In this document: positions 1-8,330 of the stretch, one piece after another
Numbering within the stretch: the first letter of the stretch is position 1
Layout: every line of letters begins with the position of its first letter
NCBI GenBank assembly: GCA_947496695.1
Contig: CANMEI010000007.1
Location: 177,573-241,572, forward strand
Direction of reading: 5' to 3'
Length of the DNA: 64,000 nucleotides
Source of the DNA: an uncultured Cellulophaga sp.
GTDB taxonomy: Bacteria > Bacteroidota > Bacteroidia > Flavobacteriales > Flavobacteriaceae
Notes under the pieces: model-generated
Told to the model about the DNA's origin: nothing
What the model saw: only the letters and a program-made list of their open reading frames with translations
Databases searched by the model: none
Program-made: the position numbers and the translations under genes

Positions 1-1240
1 ACAAATCTTCTAATCCTAATTTTCCAGCTTCAAAATCTTTCCCTTTACCTGAATCAAAAGAACTATAGCGGTCTGTTCTTAATTTATCATAAGCTGAAGA
101 ACTTATAATTTTATCTGCAGTTAATAATGCTCTTGCAAAAGTATCAGCACCACCAATGTGTGCTAAGAAAATATCTTCTAAGTCAGTAGAGTTTCTTCTA
201 ATTTTAGCATCAAAATTAACACCACCACCTTGTAAGCCATCTGCTTTTAAGAAAACAAGCATTGCTTCAGTAGTTTCTTGAATATTGTTTGGGAATTGGT
301 CTGTATCCCATCCATTTTGATAATCTCCACGGTTAGCATCTAAACTACCTAGCATACCAGCTTTTGCTGCAACTTCAATTTCATGCTGAAAAGTATGCTG
401 TGCTAGAGTAGCATGGTTAACTTCAATATTTATTTTAAAATCTTTTTCTAAACCATATTCTTTTAAGAAACCTATAGCTGTAGCCGAATCAAAATCATAT
501 TGATGTTTCATTGGTTCCATTGGTTTAGGCTCTATAAAGAAATTACCTTTAAAACCTTGCGCTCTAGCATAGTCTCTAGTTTTTATTAAAAACTGCCCCA
601 TATGGTCTAATTCACGACCCATATCTGTATTTAATAATGACATATAACCTTCTCTACCTCCCCAGAAAACATAATTTTCACCATCTAAAGCAATTGTAGC
701 ATCTAAGGCTAATTTTACTTGTCCTCCTGCTCTAGCGACAACATCAAAATCAGGGTTTGTAGCGGCACCATTCATATAACGAGGGTTAGAAAAACAATTT
801 GCTGTTCCCCAAAGTAATTTAATACCTGATGCTTTTTTCTTCTCTTTTAGATATTCAGTTATCGTAGTTAATCTTTTTTCTGATTCCGCAAAAGTTGGCG
901 CTTCTTGTACCAAATCATAATCATGAAAACAGAAATAATCAAATCCCATTTTACTAATAAATTCAAAAGCTGCATCTGCCTTATCTTTTGCAGCTTGTAT
1001 TGGATCAGAAGCTTTATCCCATTCAAAACTTTGCGTTCCTGGACCAAATGGATCACTACCTTGTCCGCAGAATGTATGCCAGTAAGCTATAGCAAATTTG
1101 AAATGCTCACGCATTGTTTTACCTGCAACTATTTGTTCTGGATTATAATATTTAAAAGCCAAAGGATTATCTGATTCTTTACCTTCAAATTGAATTTTAT
1201 TAATTCCTTTAAAATATTCTTTATCGCCTAAAACTGCCAT
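1..1240 (-). CDS. xylA: Xylose isomerase, 3' end cut by window edge
   Basis: Cytoplasmic enzyme that interconverts D-xylose and D-xylulose, first step of the isomerase pathway. The window shows 413 codons from the ATG at 1240 ([10 protein letters not shown]) and the frame is still open at base 1, so roughly the last 25-30 residues of a usual 440-residue protein are missing. Family signatures seen in order: FCFHDYD (catalytic His and Asp), [37 protein letters not shown] (metal-binding Glu and active-site Lys), [15 protein letters not shown], and SLDANRGD. It follows xylB by 11 bp in the same direction, so it is the third gene of a regulator-xylB-xylA operon. A transporter gene, if any, would lie to the left of the window. 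Function is certain from the motifs. Confidence 0.96.
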   Translation of the reverse strand, partial: MAVLGDKEYFKGINKIQFEGKESDNPLAFKYYNPEQIVAGKTMREHFKFAIAYWHTFCGQGSDPFGPGTQSFEWDKASDPIQAAKDKADAAFEFISKMGFDYFCFHDYDLVQEAPTFAESEKRLTTITEYLKEKKKASGIKLLWGTANCFSNPRYMNGAATNPDFDVVARAGGQVKLALDATIALDGENYVFWGGREGYMSLLNTDMGRELDHMGQFLIKTRDYARAQGFKGNFFIEPKPMEPMKHQYDFDSATAIGFLKEYGLEKDFKINIEVNHATLAQHTFQHEIEVAAKAGMLGSLDANRGDYQNGWDTDQFPNNIQETTEAMLVFLKADGLQGGGVNFDAKIRRNSTDLEDIFLAHIGGADTFARALLTADKIISSSAYDKLRTDRYSSFDSGKGKDFEAGKLGLEDL

Positions 1241-1251
1241 AATTATTTAAT

Positions 1252-2748
1252 TTATATTGTTCTATTTTGTTTATTTAAAACTAATTCTAGTTCTCTTTTC
1301 CAATTTTGATATGCTTTTTCGTAAGTAGATTTATCTTGTGAAGGCTTATATGTCATCACATAATCATTATCCATTATTAATTTACCATAAGCTTTAAAAT
1401 CACCTTTGTGTAGGCCCGCAGCTCTAGCCGCTCCAATTGCGCCTGTTGTATTATAAATTTCAATTTCATAACCTATTAAAGAAGCTACAGTATTTGTAAA
1501 TATTTCAGATCTAAATAAATTATCATTACCTGCTCTAATTACATTTACTTGTATACCATCAGATTTTAAAATTTCCATTCCATACACAAATGAAAATGCA
1601 ATACCTTCTAATGCCGCTCTACACAAATGCCCTTTTTGGTGGTTATTTAAATTTATATTGACTAACCTTGTCCCAATATCTTGATTATTTAACATTCGCT
1701 CAGCTCCATTTCCAAAAGGAAGAATACAAACACCATCAGAACCTATTGGGACTGCATCTGCTAATAAATTCATCTCATCATATGAAGTAACAGAAAGGTT
1801 ATTTAATAACCATCTATATTGAATTCCTGCCCCATTAATATTTAAAAGCTTTCCTATTCTTGGAGTTTCTTTGTGGTAATTTACATGTGCAAAATTATTA
1901 ACTCTTGTACTCTCTTTCCCTGACAGACTATCAGTAACTGCGTAAACAACACCTGAAGTTCCGCCAGTAGCAGCAACTTCACCAGGATTAAATACATTTA
2001 ATGACAATGCATTATTAGGTTGATCTCCTGCTCTGTAAAAAATAGGCGTTCCAATCTCTAAGCCGCTTTCTTTTGCTCCTTTTTCATCTACAGTAGCTTG
2101 TTGCCCAAAAGTGTCTACAATATCGGGTACTAAAGAAGGTTCAAAACCATAATATTCTAATAAAAAATCGGCTATTGAATTGTTTTTGAAATCCCAAAAA
2201 ATACCTTCTGACAAACCTGAAATAGTCGTATTAATTGTGTTTGAAAATTTATAGGCTATAAAATCACCTGGTAACATAAATTTATGCACTTTAGCATAAA
2301 TATCTGGTTCATTATCTTTTACCCATTTTAATTTTGAAGCCGTAAAATTCGCTGGAGAATTTAATACATGAGAAGTACATCTTTCTTCGCCAATAGTATT
2401 AAAAGCATTAGTGCCAATAGCTACAGCTCTACTATCGCACCAAATTATACTATTGCGTAATGATGCTCCTTTTTTATCTACCAAAACTAAACCATGCATT
2501 TGGTACGATATACCTATACCTTTTATTTGAGATTTAGTAACTGAATATTTCTTTTTTATTTTTTCAATTCCTTTACAAATGTATGACCACCATTCGTTCG
2601 GGTTTTGTTCTGCCCAGCCATTTTTTATGGCTAGCATACTCATTTCGGTTTCTGGTTCTTGAACAACACCTATGCTTTTTCCTGTTTCAATTTCTACTAA
2701 AGCAATTTTGATAGATGAACTTCCTAAATCAAATCCTATATAATACAT
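1252..2748 (-). CDS. xylB: Xylulokinase (FGGY family)
   Basis: Phosphorylates D-xylulose with ATP to D-xylulose 5-phosphate, which enters the pentose phosphate pathway. It is 498 residues, normal for the family. The first FGGY domain opens with the phosphate-binding strand IGFDLGSSSIKIAL and carries SYQMHGLVLVD and IIWCDSRA; the start of the second domain has AGDQPNNALSL, whose Asp is the expected catalytic base, followed by the nucleotide-binding ATGGTSG. ALEGIAFSF and RAGNDNLFRS near the C-terminus are also family-typical. The ATG at 2748 starts two bases after the regulator stop, so translation is probably coupled. With xylA directly downstream, xylulose rather than another pentulose is the likely substrate. 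Confidence 0.95.
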   Translation of the reverse strand: MYYIGFDLGSSSIKIALVEIETGKSIGVVQEPETEMSMLAIKNGWAEQNPNEWWSYICKGIEKIKKKYSVTKSQIKGIGISYQMHGLVLVDKKGASLRNSIIWCDSRAVAIGTNAFNTIGEERCTSHVLNSPANFTASKLKWVKDNEPDIYAKVHKFMLPGDFIAYKFSNTINTTISGLSEGIFWDFKNNSIADFLLEYYGFEPSLVPDIVDTFGQQATVDEKGAKESGLEIGTPIFYRAGDQPNNALSLNVFNPGEVAATGGTSGVVYAVTDSLSGKESTRVNNFAHVNYHKETPRIGKLLNINGAGIQYRWLLNNLSVTSYDEMNLLADAVPIGSDGVCILPFGNGAERMLNNQDIGTRLVNINLNNHQKGHLCRAALEGIAFSFVYGMEILKSDGIQVNVIRAGNDNLFRSEIFTNTVASLIGYEIEIYNTTGAIGAARAAGLHKGDFKAYGKLIMDNDYVMTYKPSQDKSTYEKAYQNWKRELELVLNKQNRTI

Positions 2749-2750
2749 AG

Positions 2751-3749
2751 CTATAATGAATCTCTAATTATAATTTTAGTTGGTATATAAAATTTTGTGA
2801 TACTATTATTTGTAACAAATTTTGCAGCCGCAACACCAATTTCATGAAAATCTGTAGTAACAACTGTAATACCTTTATATATAAATTTCTTCATTGGCGT
2901 ATCATTATAAGATAAAAAGCCAACATCAACGCCTGGTTCTAAATTATGCGTTTTACATTGTTCTAAAAAAGTACCTAGCATTCTATCACTAACACATATA
3001 TATGCAGTTTCACTTTTAATTTTTAATGTATTTGAGTCTGTTTTTATTTGATAATCAAAATCAAAATCATTACAGAATTTTTCAAAATAAGTAATGGTTT
3101 CTATTGGGTGGTTGGTATATTCTGGATATAAAAAATGAATTGCTTTATACTTTTTAAATAGATCTGTAACACCAATCAAAGCATTATAAAAACTTTTTCC
3201 AAAGTCTTGAAAAACGTAATTATTTGTTTTTTTAGTATGAATATTCCAATCTAAAAGCAGCAAATTCTCATTTGTGATTTTTGATAACACATCAGGCACA
3301 TCAATATGGTCAAAGCCCATAATAATATATTTGTAATACTTACCAATACTATTATTAATAATGGTTTTAAAATTATCAATATTATAATGGTGAAACTGCA
3401 CATCGGTAATTACATCATCTCCTAAATAGTTTTTGAATGAATGATATAAAACTTCTTTATAGGCTTTAAAAGTATCTAAAACCAAAAGAACCTTTTTAAT
3501 ATTACTTGCTACATAATATCCTTTATTAGGTACTGATTCTATTACGTTACTTTCTTTTAAAACTGAATATGCTTTAAAAACAGTATCACGCGACAAGTTG
3601 TAATTTTTACATAAAGCATTAACTGATGGCAAAGGATCTCCAATTTCTAAACGATTTTTCGCCACAGCTTCATTAACTGCATTAACAATTTGCTGGTACT
3701 TTGGCACACCACTCTCATGATCAATACTAAATGTAAAATTATCACTCAT
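2751..3749 (-). CDS. GntR-family regulator with periplasmic-binding-like sensor domain (xylose operon)
   Basis: DNA-binding transcriptional regulator, 332 residues from the chosen ATG. The N-terminal 75 residues are a GntR winged helix: VPKYQQIVNAVNEAV, LEIGDPLPSVNALCKNYNLS and RDTVFKAYSVLKESNVIE. The remainder resembles the LacI/periplasmic sugar-binding fold (IMGFDHIDVPDVL, GFLSYNDTPMKK, GITVVTTDFHEIG, ending PTKIIIRDSL), a fusion common in Bacteroidota carbohydrate regulators. A longer frame reaches 3788, but a TAAATTTG promoter element lies at 3786-3793, which would place the transcript start near 3780, so the ATG at 3749 is preferred. As the first gene of the operon with xylB and xylA, it very likely senses xylose or a derivative and regulates its own operon; ligand and sign of control are inferred. 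Confidence 0.88.
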   Translation of the reverse strand: MSDNFTFSIDHESGVPKYQQIVNAVNEAVAKNRLEIGDPLPSVNALCKNYNLSRDTVFKAYSVLKESNVIESVPNKGYYVASNIKKVLLVLDTFKAYKEVLYHSFKNYLGDDVITDVQFHHYNIDNFKTIINNSIGKYYKYIIMGFDHIDVPDVLSKITNENLLLLDWNIHTKKTNNYVFQDFGKSFYNALIGVTDLFKKYKAIHFLYPEYTNHPIETITYFEKFCNDFDFDYQIKTDSNTLKIKSETAYICVSDRMLGTFLEQCKTHNLEPGVDVGFLSYNDTPMKKFIYKGITVVTTDFHEIGVAAAKFVTNNSITKFYIPTKIIIRDSL

Positions 3750-3785
3750 AAAACATATCCATACCGGTCTGTTCTGGTTTGGATT

Positions 3786-3793
3786 CAAATTTA
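3786..3793 (-). promoter_or_regulatory. Candidate -7 element of the xyl operon promoter
   Basis: The minus strand reads TAAATTTG, an exact match to the Bacteroidota -7 consensus TAnnTTTG, about 36 bp upstream of the regulator ATG. A TTTC lies 17 bp further upstream, only a weak match to the -33 TTTG. The position argues for the internal ATG as start of the regulator. Confidence 0.5.
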
Positions 3794-3904
3794 ATATTTT
3801 TATTTATTCTGAAATAATATTTTTTCAAATTTTAACTTGCTATAATTATGTTTATTTAAATAAAGTTGATTTAGAAAACTTTAGTAAATTCGCCACTAAA
3901 TTAT

Positions 3905-3988
3905 GCCCACGTGGTGAAATTGGTAGACACGCCACCTTGAGGGGGTGGTGTTTGCAAGAACGTGCTAGTTCGAATCTAGTCGTGGGCA
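3905..3988 (+). tRNA. tRNA-Leu (anticodon GAG)
   Basis: An 84-nt cloverleaf. The acceptor stem GCCCACG pairs with CGTGGGC (3981-3987), followed by discriminator A. The anticodon stem CCACC/GGTGG encloses loop TTGAGGG, giving anticodon GAG (codons CTC and CTT). The long variable arm expected of a class II Leu tRNA is present, and the T arm is GCTAG-TTCGAAT-CTAGT. The 3' CCA is not encoded, as usual in this phylum. Confidence 0.97.
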
Positions 3989-3996
3989 CACAAACA

Positions 3997-4033
3997 AACC
4001 TGTAAACAAAAGTTTACAGGTTTTATTTTTTTT
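3997..4033 (+). terminator. Rho-independent terminator after tRNA-Leu
   Basis: Perfect 11-bp stem AACCTGTAAAC (3997-4007) and GTTTACAGGTT (4012-4022) around an AAAA loop, followed by a T-rich run. It lies 9 bp after the tRNA and separates it from the carotenoid operon. Confidence 0.9.
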
Positions 4034-4084
4034 CATAGAAAATGATTTTGTATTATTATTTTGTTTAACTTTATTCAAAAAAGT

Positions 4085-5002
4085 ATGAACAAAATAAAAA
4101 CTTCATTTAGTATTCGCGATTTGGAGAATATATCTGGAATAAAAGCTCATACCATTAGAATCTGGGAAAAAAGATACCATTTACTAGAACCTCAACGAAC
4201 AGATACAAATATTAGAAACTATAGTTTAGATAGCCTTCAAAAGCTTTTAAACATTACTCTTTTGTATAATAATGGGTATAAAATATCAAACATTGCAAAA
4301 ATCAAAGAAGAAGAATTACCAAATACTGTTAAGAAATTAGTTGACAAAACTGCTATTCAAAATGATGCTATCAACTCATTTAAGTTGGCCATGATGAATT
4401 TTGACACTAATCAGTTTAACAATACTTACAACCAATTGCTTGAAAAAAATTCATTCAATGAAATTTTTCATGACGTATTTGTTCCGTTATTTAATCAAAT
4501 TGGATTATTGTGGCAAACAAATGTGATTAGACCATCTCACGAACATTTCATGTCAAATTTAATTCGACATAAAGTGATTATAAACACAGAAAAGGTACAA
4601 TCTGAAAATAATTTTAAATCCGACAAATTATTTATTCTTTTTCTACCTGAACATGAAATACATGAACTAGGCTTGCTTTATTTAAATTATGAAATACAAT
4701 CTAAAGGGTATAAAACTATATATCTTGGCCATTCTGTTCCTTTAGAATCACTTATTGAATTAAGTAATTTTCACCCTCAACAATATTTTATATCTTATTT
4801 TACAACTGAACCTAACAGAGGTATTATTAATAAATATATTGAAGATTTTAAAGAGAAAATAGAAATAGGTGAAAAAAATAAATTTTGGATTTTAGGTTAC
4901 CAATCTCAATTTATAGACAAAAAAATTTTAGATGATAATCTTAAAAAATTCGCATCTATAAAAAAAATTACTAACCAGTTAAATACTTTACAAAAATCAT
5001 AA
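4085..5002 (+). CDS. MerR-type regulator with B12-binding domain (CarH/LitR-like light sensor)
   Basis: Predicted light-responsive repressor, 305 residues from the ATG at 4085. A longer frame opens at a TTG at 4061, but the ATG directly precedes the conserved helix-turn-helix and is preferred. Residues 8-75 are a MerR-type winged helix (SIRDLENISGIKAHTIRIWE, KRYHLLEPQR). Residues 95-175 are the helical cap with W143-x9-E153-H154, the W-x9-EH motif that places adenosylcobalamin in known photoreceptors. Residues 180-300 form the Rossmann-like cobalamin domain; the lower-ligand motif reads E191-I-H-E-L-G196, keeping the His but with Glu in place of the usual Asp of DxHxxG. Only 3 bp separate its stop from crtI, so it is co-transcribed with the genes it presumably controls. 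B12 binding and light response are inferred from family knowledge. Confidence 0.88.
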   Translation: MNKIKTSFSIRDLENISGIKAHTIRIWEKRYHLLEPQRTDTNIRNYSLDSLQKLLNITLLYNNGYKISNIAKIKEEELPNTVKKLVDKTAIQNDAINSFKLAMMNFDTNQFNNTYNQLLEKNSFNEIFHDVFVPLFNQIGLLWQTNVIRPSHEHFMSNLIRHKVIINTEKVQSENNFKSDKLFILFLPEHEIHELGLLYLNYEIQSKGYKTIYLGHSVPLESLIELSNFHPQQYFISYFTTEPNRGIINKYIEDFKEKIEIGEKNKFWILGYQSQFIDKKILDDNLKKFASIKKITNQLNTLQKS

Positions 5003-5005
5003 TTT

Positions 5006-6469
5006 ATGAACACTAAAGTTATTGTTATTGGTTCAGGGTTCTCATCACTTTCAGCTTCTTGTTATTTGGCTAAGGAAGGTTTTGATGTTACTATATTTGA
5101 AAAAAATGATACCGTTGGCGGTAGAGCTAGACAACTTAAAAGAGATGGTTTCACTTTTGATATGGGGCCAAGTTGGTACTGGATGCCTGATATTTTTGAT
5201 CGCTTTTTTGCCGATTTTGGCAAACAAACTTCAGACTATTACCAACTAGACAAACTAGACCCTGCATATAAAATATTTTTTGAAGACGATACCATTACAA
5301 TTGGTGATTGTATGGATAAAATTTGTGAAGAATTTGAACGCATTGAAGATGGAAGTTCAAAACATCTTAGAAAATTTATAAATACTGCCCAAGAAAATTA
5401 TAATATTGCTATTAATAAAATAGTATTACGCCCTGGCTTATCACCAATTGAATTAATTACCCCAGAAACAATAACAAGAGTAGATCAATTTTTTAAAACT
5501 ATTAGCTCTCAGGTTCGTAAAAAATTCAAAAACCCTAAATTAATTTCTACATTAGAATTTCCGGTTCTTTTTTTAGGTGCTAAACCTAACAAGACTCCAT
5601 CATTCTATAATTTCATGAATTTTGCCGACTTCGGACTTGGTACTTGGCACCCAAAAGGTGGCATGTATGAAATTATTAAAGCTATGAAACACTTAGCTGA
5701 AGAGTTAGGAGTGAAAATAAAAACCAATAGCCCAGTTGACAAAATCATTACTAAAAATGGCATTGCAAATGGTGTAAGTTGTAATGGAGAAATTTACCAA
5801 GCAAACGTTGTTTTATCAGGTGCAGATTATCATCATTCTGAAACATTATTAAATAAAGAAGAAAGGCAATACTCTGAAAACTATTGGGATAAAAAAACAT
5901 TTGCCCCATCATCTCTTTTATTTTACATCGGGTTAAATAAAAAATTAAAAAACATTGAGCATCATAATTTGTTTTTTGATACAGATTTTGAACTTCATGC
6001 TAAAGAAATTTATGACAATCCGAAATGGCCTAAAGACCCATTGTTTTATGCAAATTTCCCTTCTATAACTGATAAATCTATGGCGCCAGAAAATTGTGAA
6101 ACCGCATTTTTTTTAATTCCGATTGCGCCAGACTTAGTTGATTCTAAAGAAATAAGAGAACATTATTTTAATTTAATAATGCATAGATTTCAAAAACAAA
6201 CAAAGGAAAATATCACAGATAGTATTATATTTAAAGAGACATTTTGTGTTAAAGAATTTAAAGAAGAATATAATTCATATAAAGGAAACGCATATGGTTT
6301 AGCTAATACTTTAACTCAAACTGCATTTTTAAGACCTAGTTTAAAAAGTAAAAAAGTAGAAAATTTATTTTTTACTGGACAATTGACCGTACCTGGCCCC
6401 GGAGTACCTCCCGCTTTAATATCAGGTAAAATAGTATCACAATTAATCGCCAAAAACGCTAAACAATAA
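5006..6469 (+). CDS. crtI: Phytoene desaturase
   Basis: FAD-dependent desaturase, 487 residues, which introduces double bases of conjugation into phytoene to give lycopene at the membrane. The N-terminus has the dinucleotide-binding fold VIVIGSGFSSLSA ... VTIFEKNDTVGGRA, with Ser in place of the more usual Gly in the last turn. FDMGPSWYWMPDIF follows, as in CrtI enzymes, and the C-terminus carries FFTGQLTVPGPGVPPALISG, the carotenoid desaturase signature. It is the second gene of the operon, 3 bp after the B12-type regulator and 4 bp before crtB, so the four genes are surely one transcript. The number of desaturation steps cannot be told from sequence, but a four-step enzyme leading to lycopene fits with crtZ downstream. 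Confidence 0.95.
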   Translation: MNTKVIVIGSGFSSLSASCYLAKEGFDVTIFEKNDTVGGRARQLKRDGFTFDMGPSWYWMPDIFDRFFADFGKQTSDYYQLDKLDPAYKIFFEDDTITIGDCMDKICEEFERIEDGSSKHLRKFINTAQENYNIAINKIVLRPGLSPIELITPETITRVDQFFKTISSQVRKKFKNPKLISTLEFPVLFLGAKPNKTPSFYNFMNFADFGLGTWHPKGGMYEIIKAMKHLAEELGVKIKTNSPVDKIITKNGIANGVSCNGEIYQANVVLSGADYHHSETLLNKEERQYSENYWDKKTFAPSSLLFYIGLNKKLKNIEHHNLFFDTDFELHAKEIYDNPKWPKDPLFYANFPSITDKSMAPENCETAFFLIPIAPDLVDSKEIREHYFNLIMHRFQKQTKENITDSIIFKETFCVKEFKEEYNSYKGNAYGLANTLTQTAFLRPSLKSKKVENLFFTGQLTVPGPGVPPALISGKIVSQLIAKNAKQ

Positions 6470-6473
6470 AATT

Positions 6474-7313
6474 ATGAAACAAATATTTGACCATGTCTCA
6501 TACAGTTGTAGCAAAACCGTAACACAATCATACAGTACATCTTTTACGCTTGCTACAAAAATGTTGCATTCTTCAATTAGAGGAGATATTTATAATATAT
6601 ATGGGTTTGTACGTTTTGCAGATGAAATTGTAGATTCTTTTCATGATTATGATAAAGAATATCTTTTTAATAAATTTGAAAACGATTTAAAAGATGCATT
6701 AAAATATAAAATTAGTTTAAATCCTATTTTGAACTCTTTTCAATATACCTACCATACATACAAAATACCTTATGAATTTGTTGATTCATTTATGAAAAGT
6801 ATGCGAATGGATTTACACAAAACTGTTTATAAAACTAACGAAGAGTATAAAGAATATATTTATGGTTCAGCTGACGTTGTTGGTTTAATGTGTTTAAAGG
6901 TCTTTGTAAAAGGTGATCAAGAAGCTTTTGATAACTTAAAAACAAGTGCTATGACTCTAGGGTCTGCTTTTCAAAAAGTAAATTTTTTACGTGATTTAAA
7001 AGATGATTTTGAAGGACTTAATAGAACATATTTTCCAAATACTAATTTAAAAGCTTTAGACGAAGAAAGTAAGGCTAGAATTATAAAAGAAATTAATGAT
7101 GATTTTAACCTCGGTTTTCAAGGAATAAAAAATTTACCTACATCAGCTAAATTTGGTGTTTATACTGCATATAGATATTACTCTAAATTGTTACAAAAAT
7201 TACAAAAAACACCACCTTTGCAAATTCAAAATACTAGAATAAGAGTACCTAACTATCAAAAATTTGGTCTTTTAGCTAAATCTTATGTGAATTATAAACT
7301 TAATTTAGTTTAA
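6474..7313 (+). CDS. crtB: Phytoene synthase
   Basis: Condenses two geranylgeranyl diphosphates head-to-head into phytoene, the first committed carotenoid step. It has 279 residues, as usual for flavobacterial enzymes. Both Asp-rich magnesium-diphosphate motifs are visible: DEIVD within FVRFADEIVDSFHDY and NFLRDLKDDFEGLNRTYFP. The N-terminus SYSTSFTLATKML and the middle segment YIYGSADVVGLMCLKVF are also characteristic of the squalene/phytoene synthase family, and the adjacent crtI rules out squalene synthase as the role. It sits 4 bp after crtI and ends 1 bp before the crtZ ATG. Confidence 0.95.
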   Translation: MKQIFDHVSYSCSKTVTQSYSTSFTLATKMLHSSIRGDIYNIYGFVRFADEIVDSFHDYDKEYLFNKFENDLKDALKYKISLNPILNSFQYTYHTYKIPYEFVDSFMKSMRMDLHKTVYKTNEEYKEYIYGSADVVGLMCLKVFVKGDQEAFDNLKTSAMTLGSAFQKVNFLRDLKDDFEGLNRTYFPNTNLKALDEESKARIIKEINDDFNLGFQGIKNLPTSAKFGVYTAYRYYSKLLQKLQKTPPLQIQNTRIRVPNYQKFGLLAKSYVNYKLNLV

Positions 7314-7314
7314 A

Positions 7315-7764
7315 ATGAATACAATTATCTGGATCCTTATATTTTTAGGAACCTTTTCTATAATGGAATTTATGGCTTGGTTTAGTCACAAGTATATTAT
7401 GCATGGTTTTTTATGGATTTTACATAAAGACCATCACAAAAAAGACCATGATTCTTGGTTTGAAAGAAATGATGCTTTTTTTATTATTTACGCTATTGTA
7501 AGCATGTCTTTCATTTATGCAGGAGCTACAACATGGTTTTGGTATGGCTGGCCAATAGGTCTTGGCATAATGGCTTATGGTGCAGCTTATTTTTTAGTGC
7601 ATGATATTTTTATACACCAGCGCTTTAAATTGTTTAGAAGTGCTAATAATTGGTATGCTAAAGGAGTAAGAAGAGCTCACAAAATGCATCACAAACATAT
7701 AGGCAAAGAAAAAGGAGAATGTTTTGGAATGCTATTTGTCCCTTTTAAATATTTTAAAAAGTAA
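7315..7764 (+). CDS. crtZ: Beta-carotene hydroxylase (sterol desaturase superfamily)
   Basis: Non-haem di-iron membrane hydroxylase, 149 residues, that adds 3-hydroxyl groups to beta-carotene rings to form zeaxanthin. The His clusters expected for di-iron binding are all present: FSHKYIMHG, HKDHHKKDHD, HDIFIHQRF and RRAHKMHHKHIG. Hydrophobic spans at residues 5-25, 58-78 and 83-100 suggest an integral membrane protein. Its ATG follows the crtB stop by one base. It is the last gene of the operon and ends only 5 bp from the stop of the convergent thioredoxin gene, with no separate terminator visible. The lycopene cyclase needed to supply its substrate is not in the window. Confidence 0.93.
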   Translation: MNTIIWILIFLGTFSIMEFMAWFSHKYIMHGFLWILHKDHHKKDHDSWFERNDAFFIIYAIVSMSFIYAGATTWFWYGWPIGLGIMAYGAAYFLVHDIFIHQRFKLFRSANNWYAKGVRRAHKMHHKHIGKEKGECFGMLFVPFKYFKK

Positions 7765-7769
7765 ATATT

Positions 7770-8330
7770 TTATTTGATCAACAACTTATCTAACAAATTT
7801 CTAGTTTTTGTTCCATTCCAATTCGCTACACCCTTTTCAGAAATAACTATTTTCCCTTCTTTATCAATTATAAAAGTCGTAGGAATAGATTTTGAAAAAA
7901 GCTCTTTAGGCTCTTTACTTTTCTTATAATATACCGGAAAATCGTAGTTCTCTTTACTTAAAAAAGAAGCTACACTTTCTTTTTCATCATTTGCAACAAA
8001 CAAAAAACATACTTTATCACCATAATCTATATATAAATCATTAAAATCAGGTATTTCAGCTATACAAGGTGGACACCAAGTAGCCCAAAAATTTACAACT
8101 ACAACCCTACCTTTTAATGATTTAAAATTGACTTGAGACCCTTTTTGAGACACCAATAACCAATTATTATCAGTTATTGACTCTTGATCACTAAGTTTAA
8201 TTTCTGAAGGATTAAATACAAATAGACGATTAACTAAAATTTTTACTTTAAAACCTAAAGGTGTGAAAAGTAAAATACACAAAATGGCAACAAAAATAAG
8301 GTTAGAAACCGTCTTTTTACTTATAGTCAT
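7770..8330 (-). CDS. TlpA-like membrane-anchored thiol-disulfide oxidoreductase
   Basis: Periplasm-facing thioredoxin-fold protein, 186 residues. Residues 8-25 form one N-terminal membrane anchor and residues 55-186 a TlpA/ResA-type domain. The redox motif is intact (WATWCPPC, Cys86 and Cys89) and the cis-proline loop reads SIPTTFIID. Such proteins keep thiols reduced outside the cytoplasm, for example in cytochrome c maturation; the actual client is unknown here. Its ATG lies at 8330, overlapping by one base the stop of the upstream paralogue at 8330-8896, with which it shares layout and about the same length, so the pair looks like a tandem duplication. Confidence 0.85.
   Translation of the reverse strand: MTISKKTVSNLIFVAILCILLFTPLGFKVKILVNRLFVFNPSEIKLSDQESITDNNWLLVSQKGSQVNFKSLKGRVVVVNFWATWCPPCIAEIPDFNDLYIDYGDKVCFLFVANDEKESVASFLSKENYDFPVYYKKSKEPKELFSKSIPTTFIIDKEGKIVISEKGVANWNGTKTRNLLDKLLIK

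Noticed and set aside
905..1174. Frames within the xylA region in other registers
   Set aside because: They overlap the fully conserved xylose isomerase frame and have no recognisable content.
3905..3988. tRNA-Leu as an attachment site for an integrated element
   Set aside because: No integrase gene, no direct repeat of the tRNA 3' end and no accessory genes follow it; the neighbouring operon is a core carotenoid operon.
4061..4084. TTG at 4061 as start of the B12-type regulator
   Set aside because: The ATG at 4085 lies directly before the conserved helix-turn-helix; the extra eight residues are not family-like.
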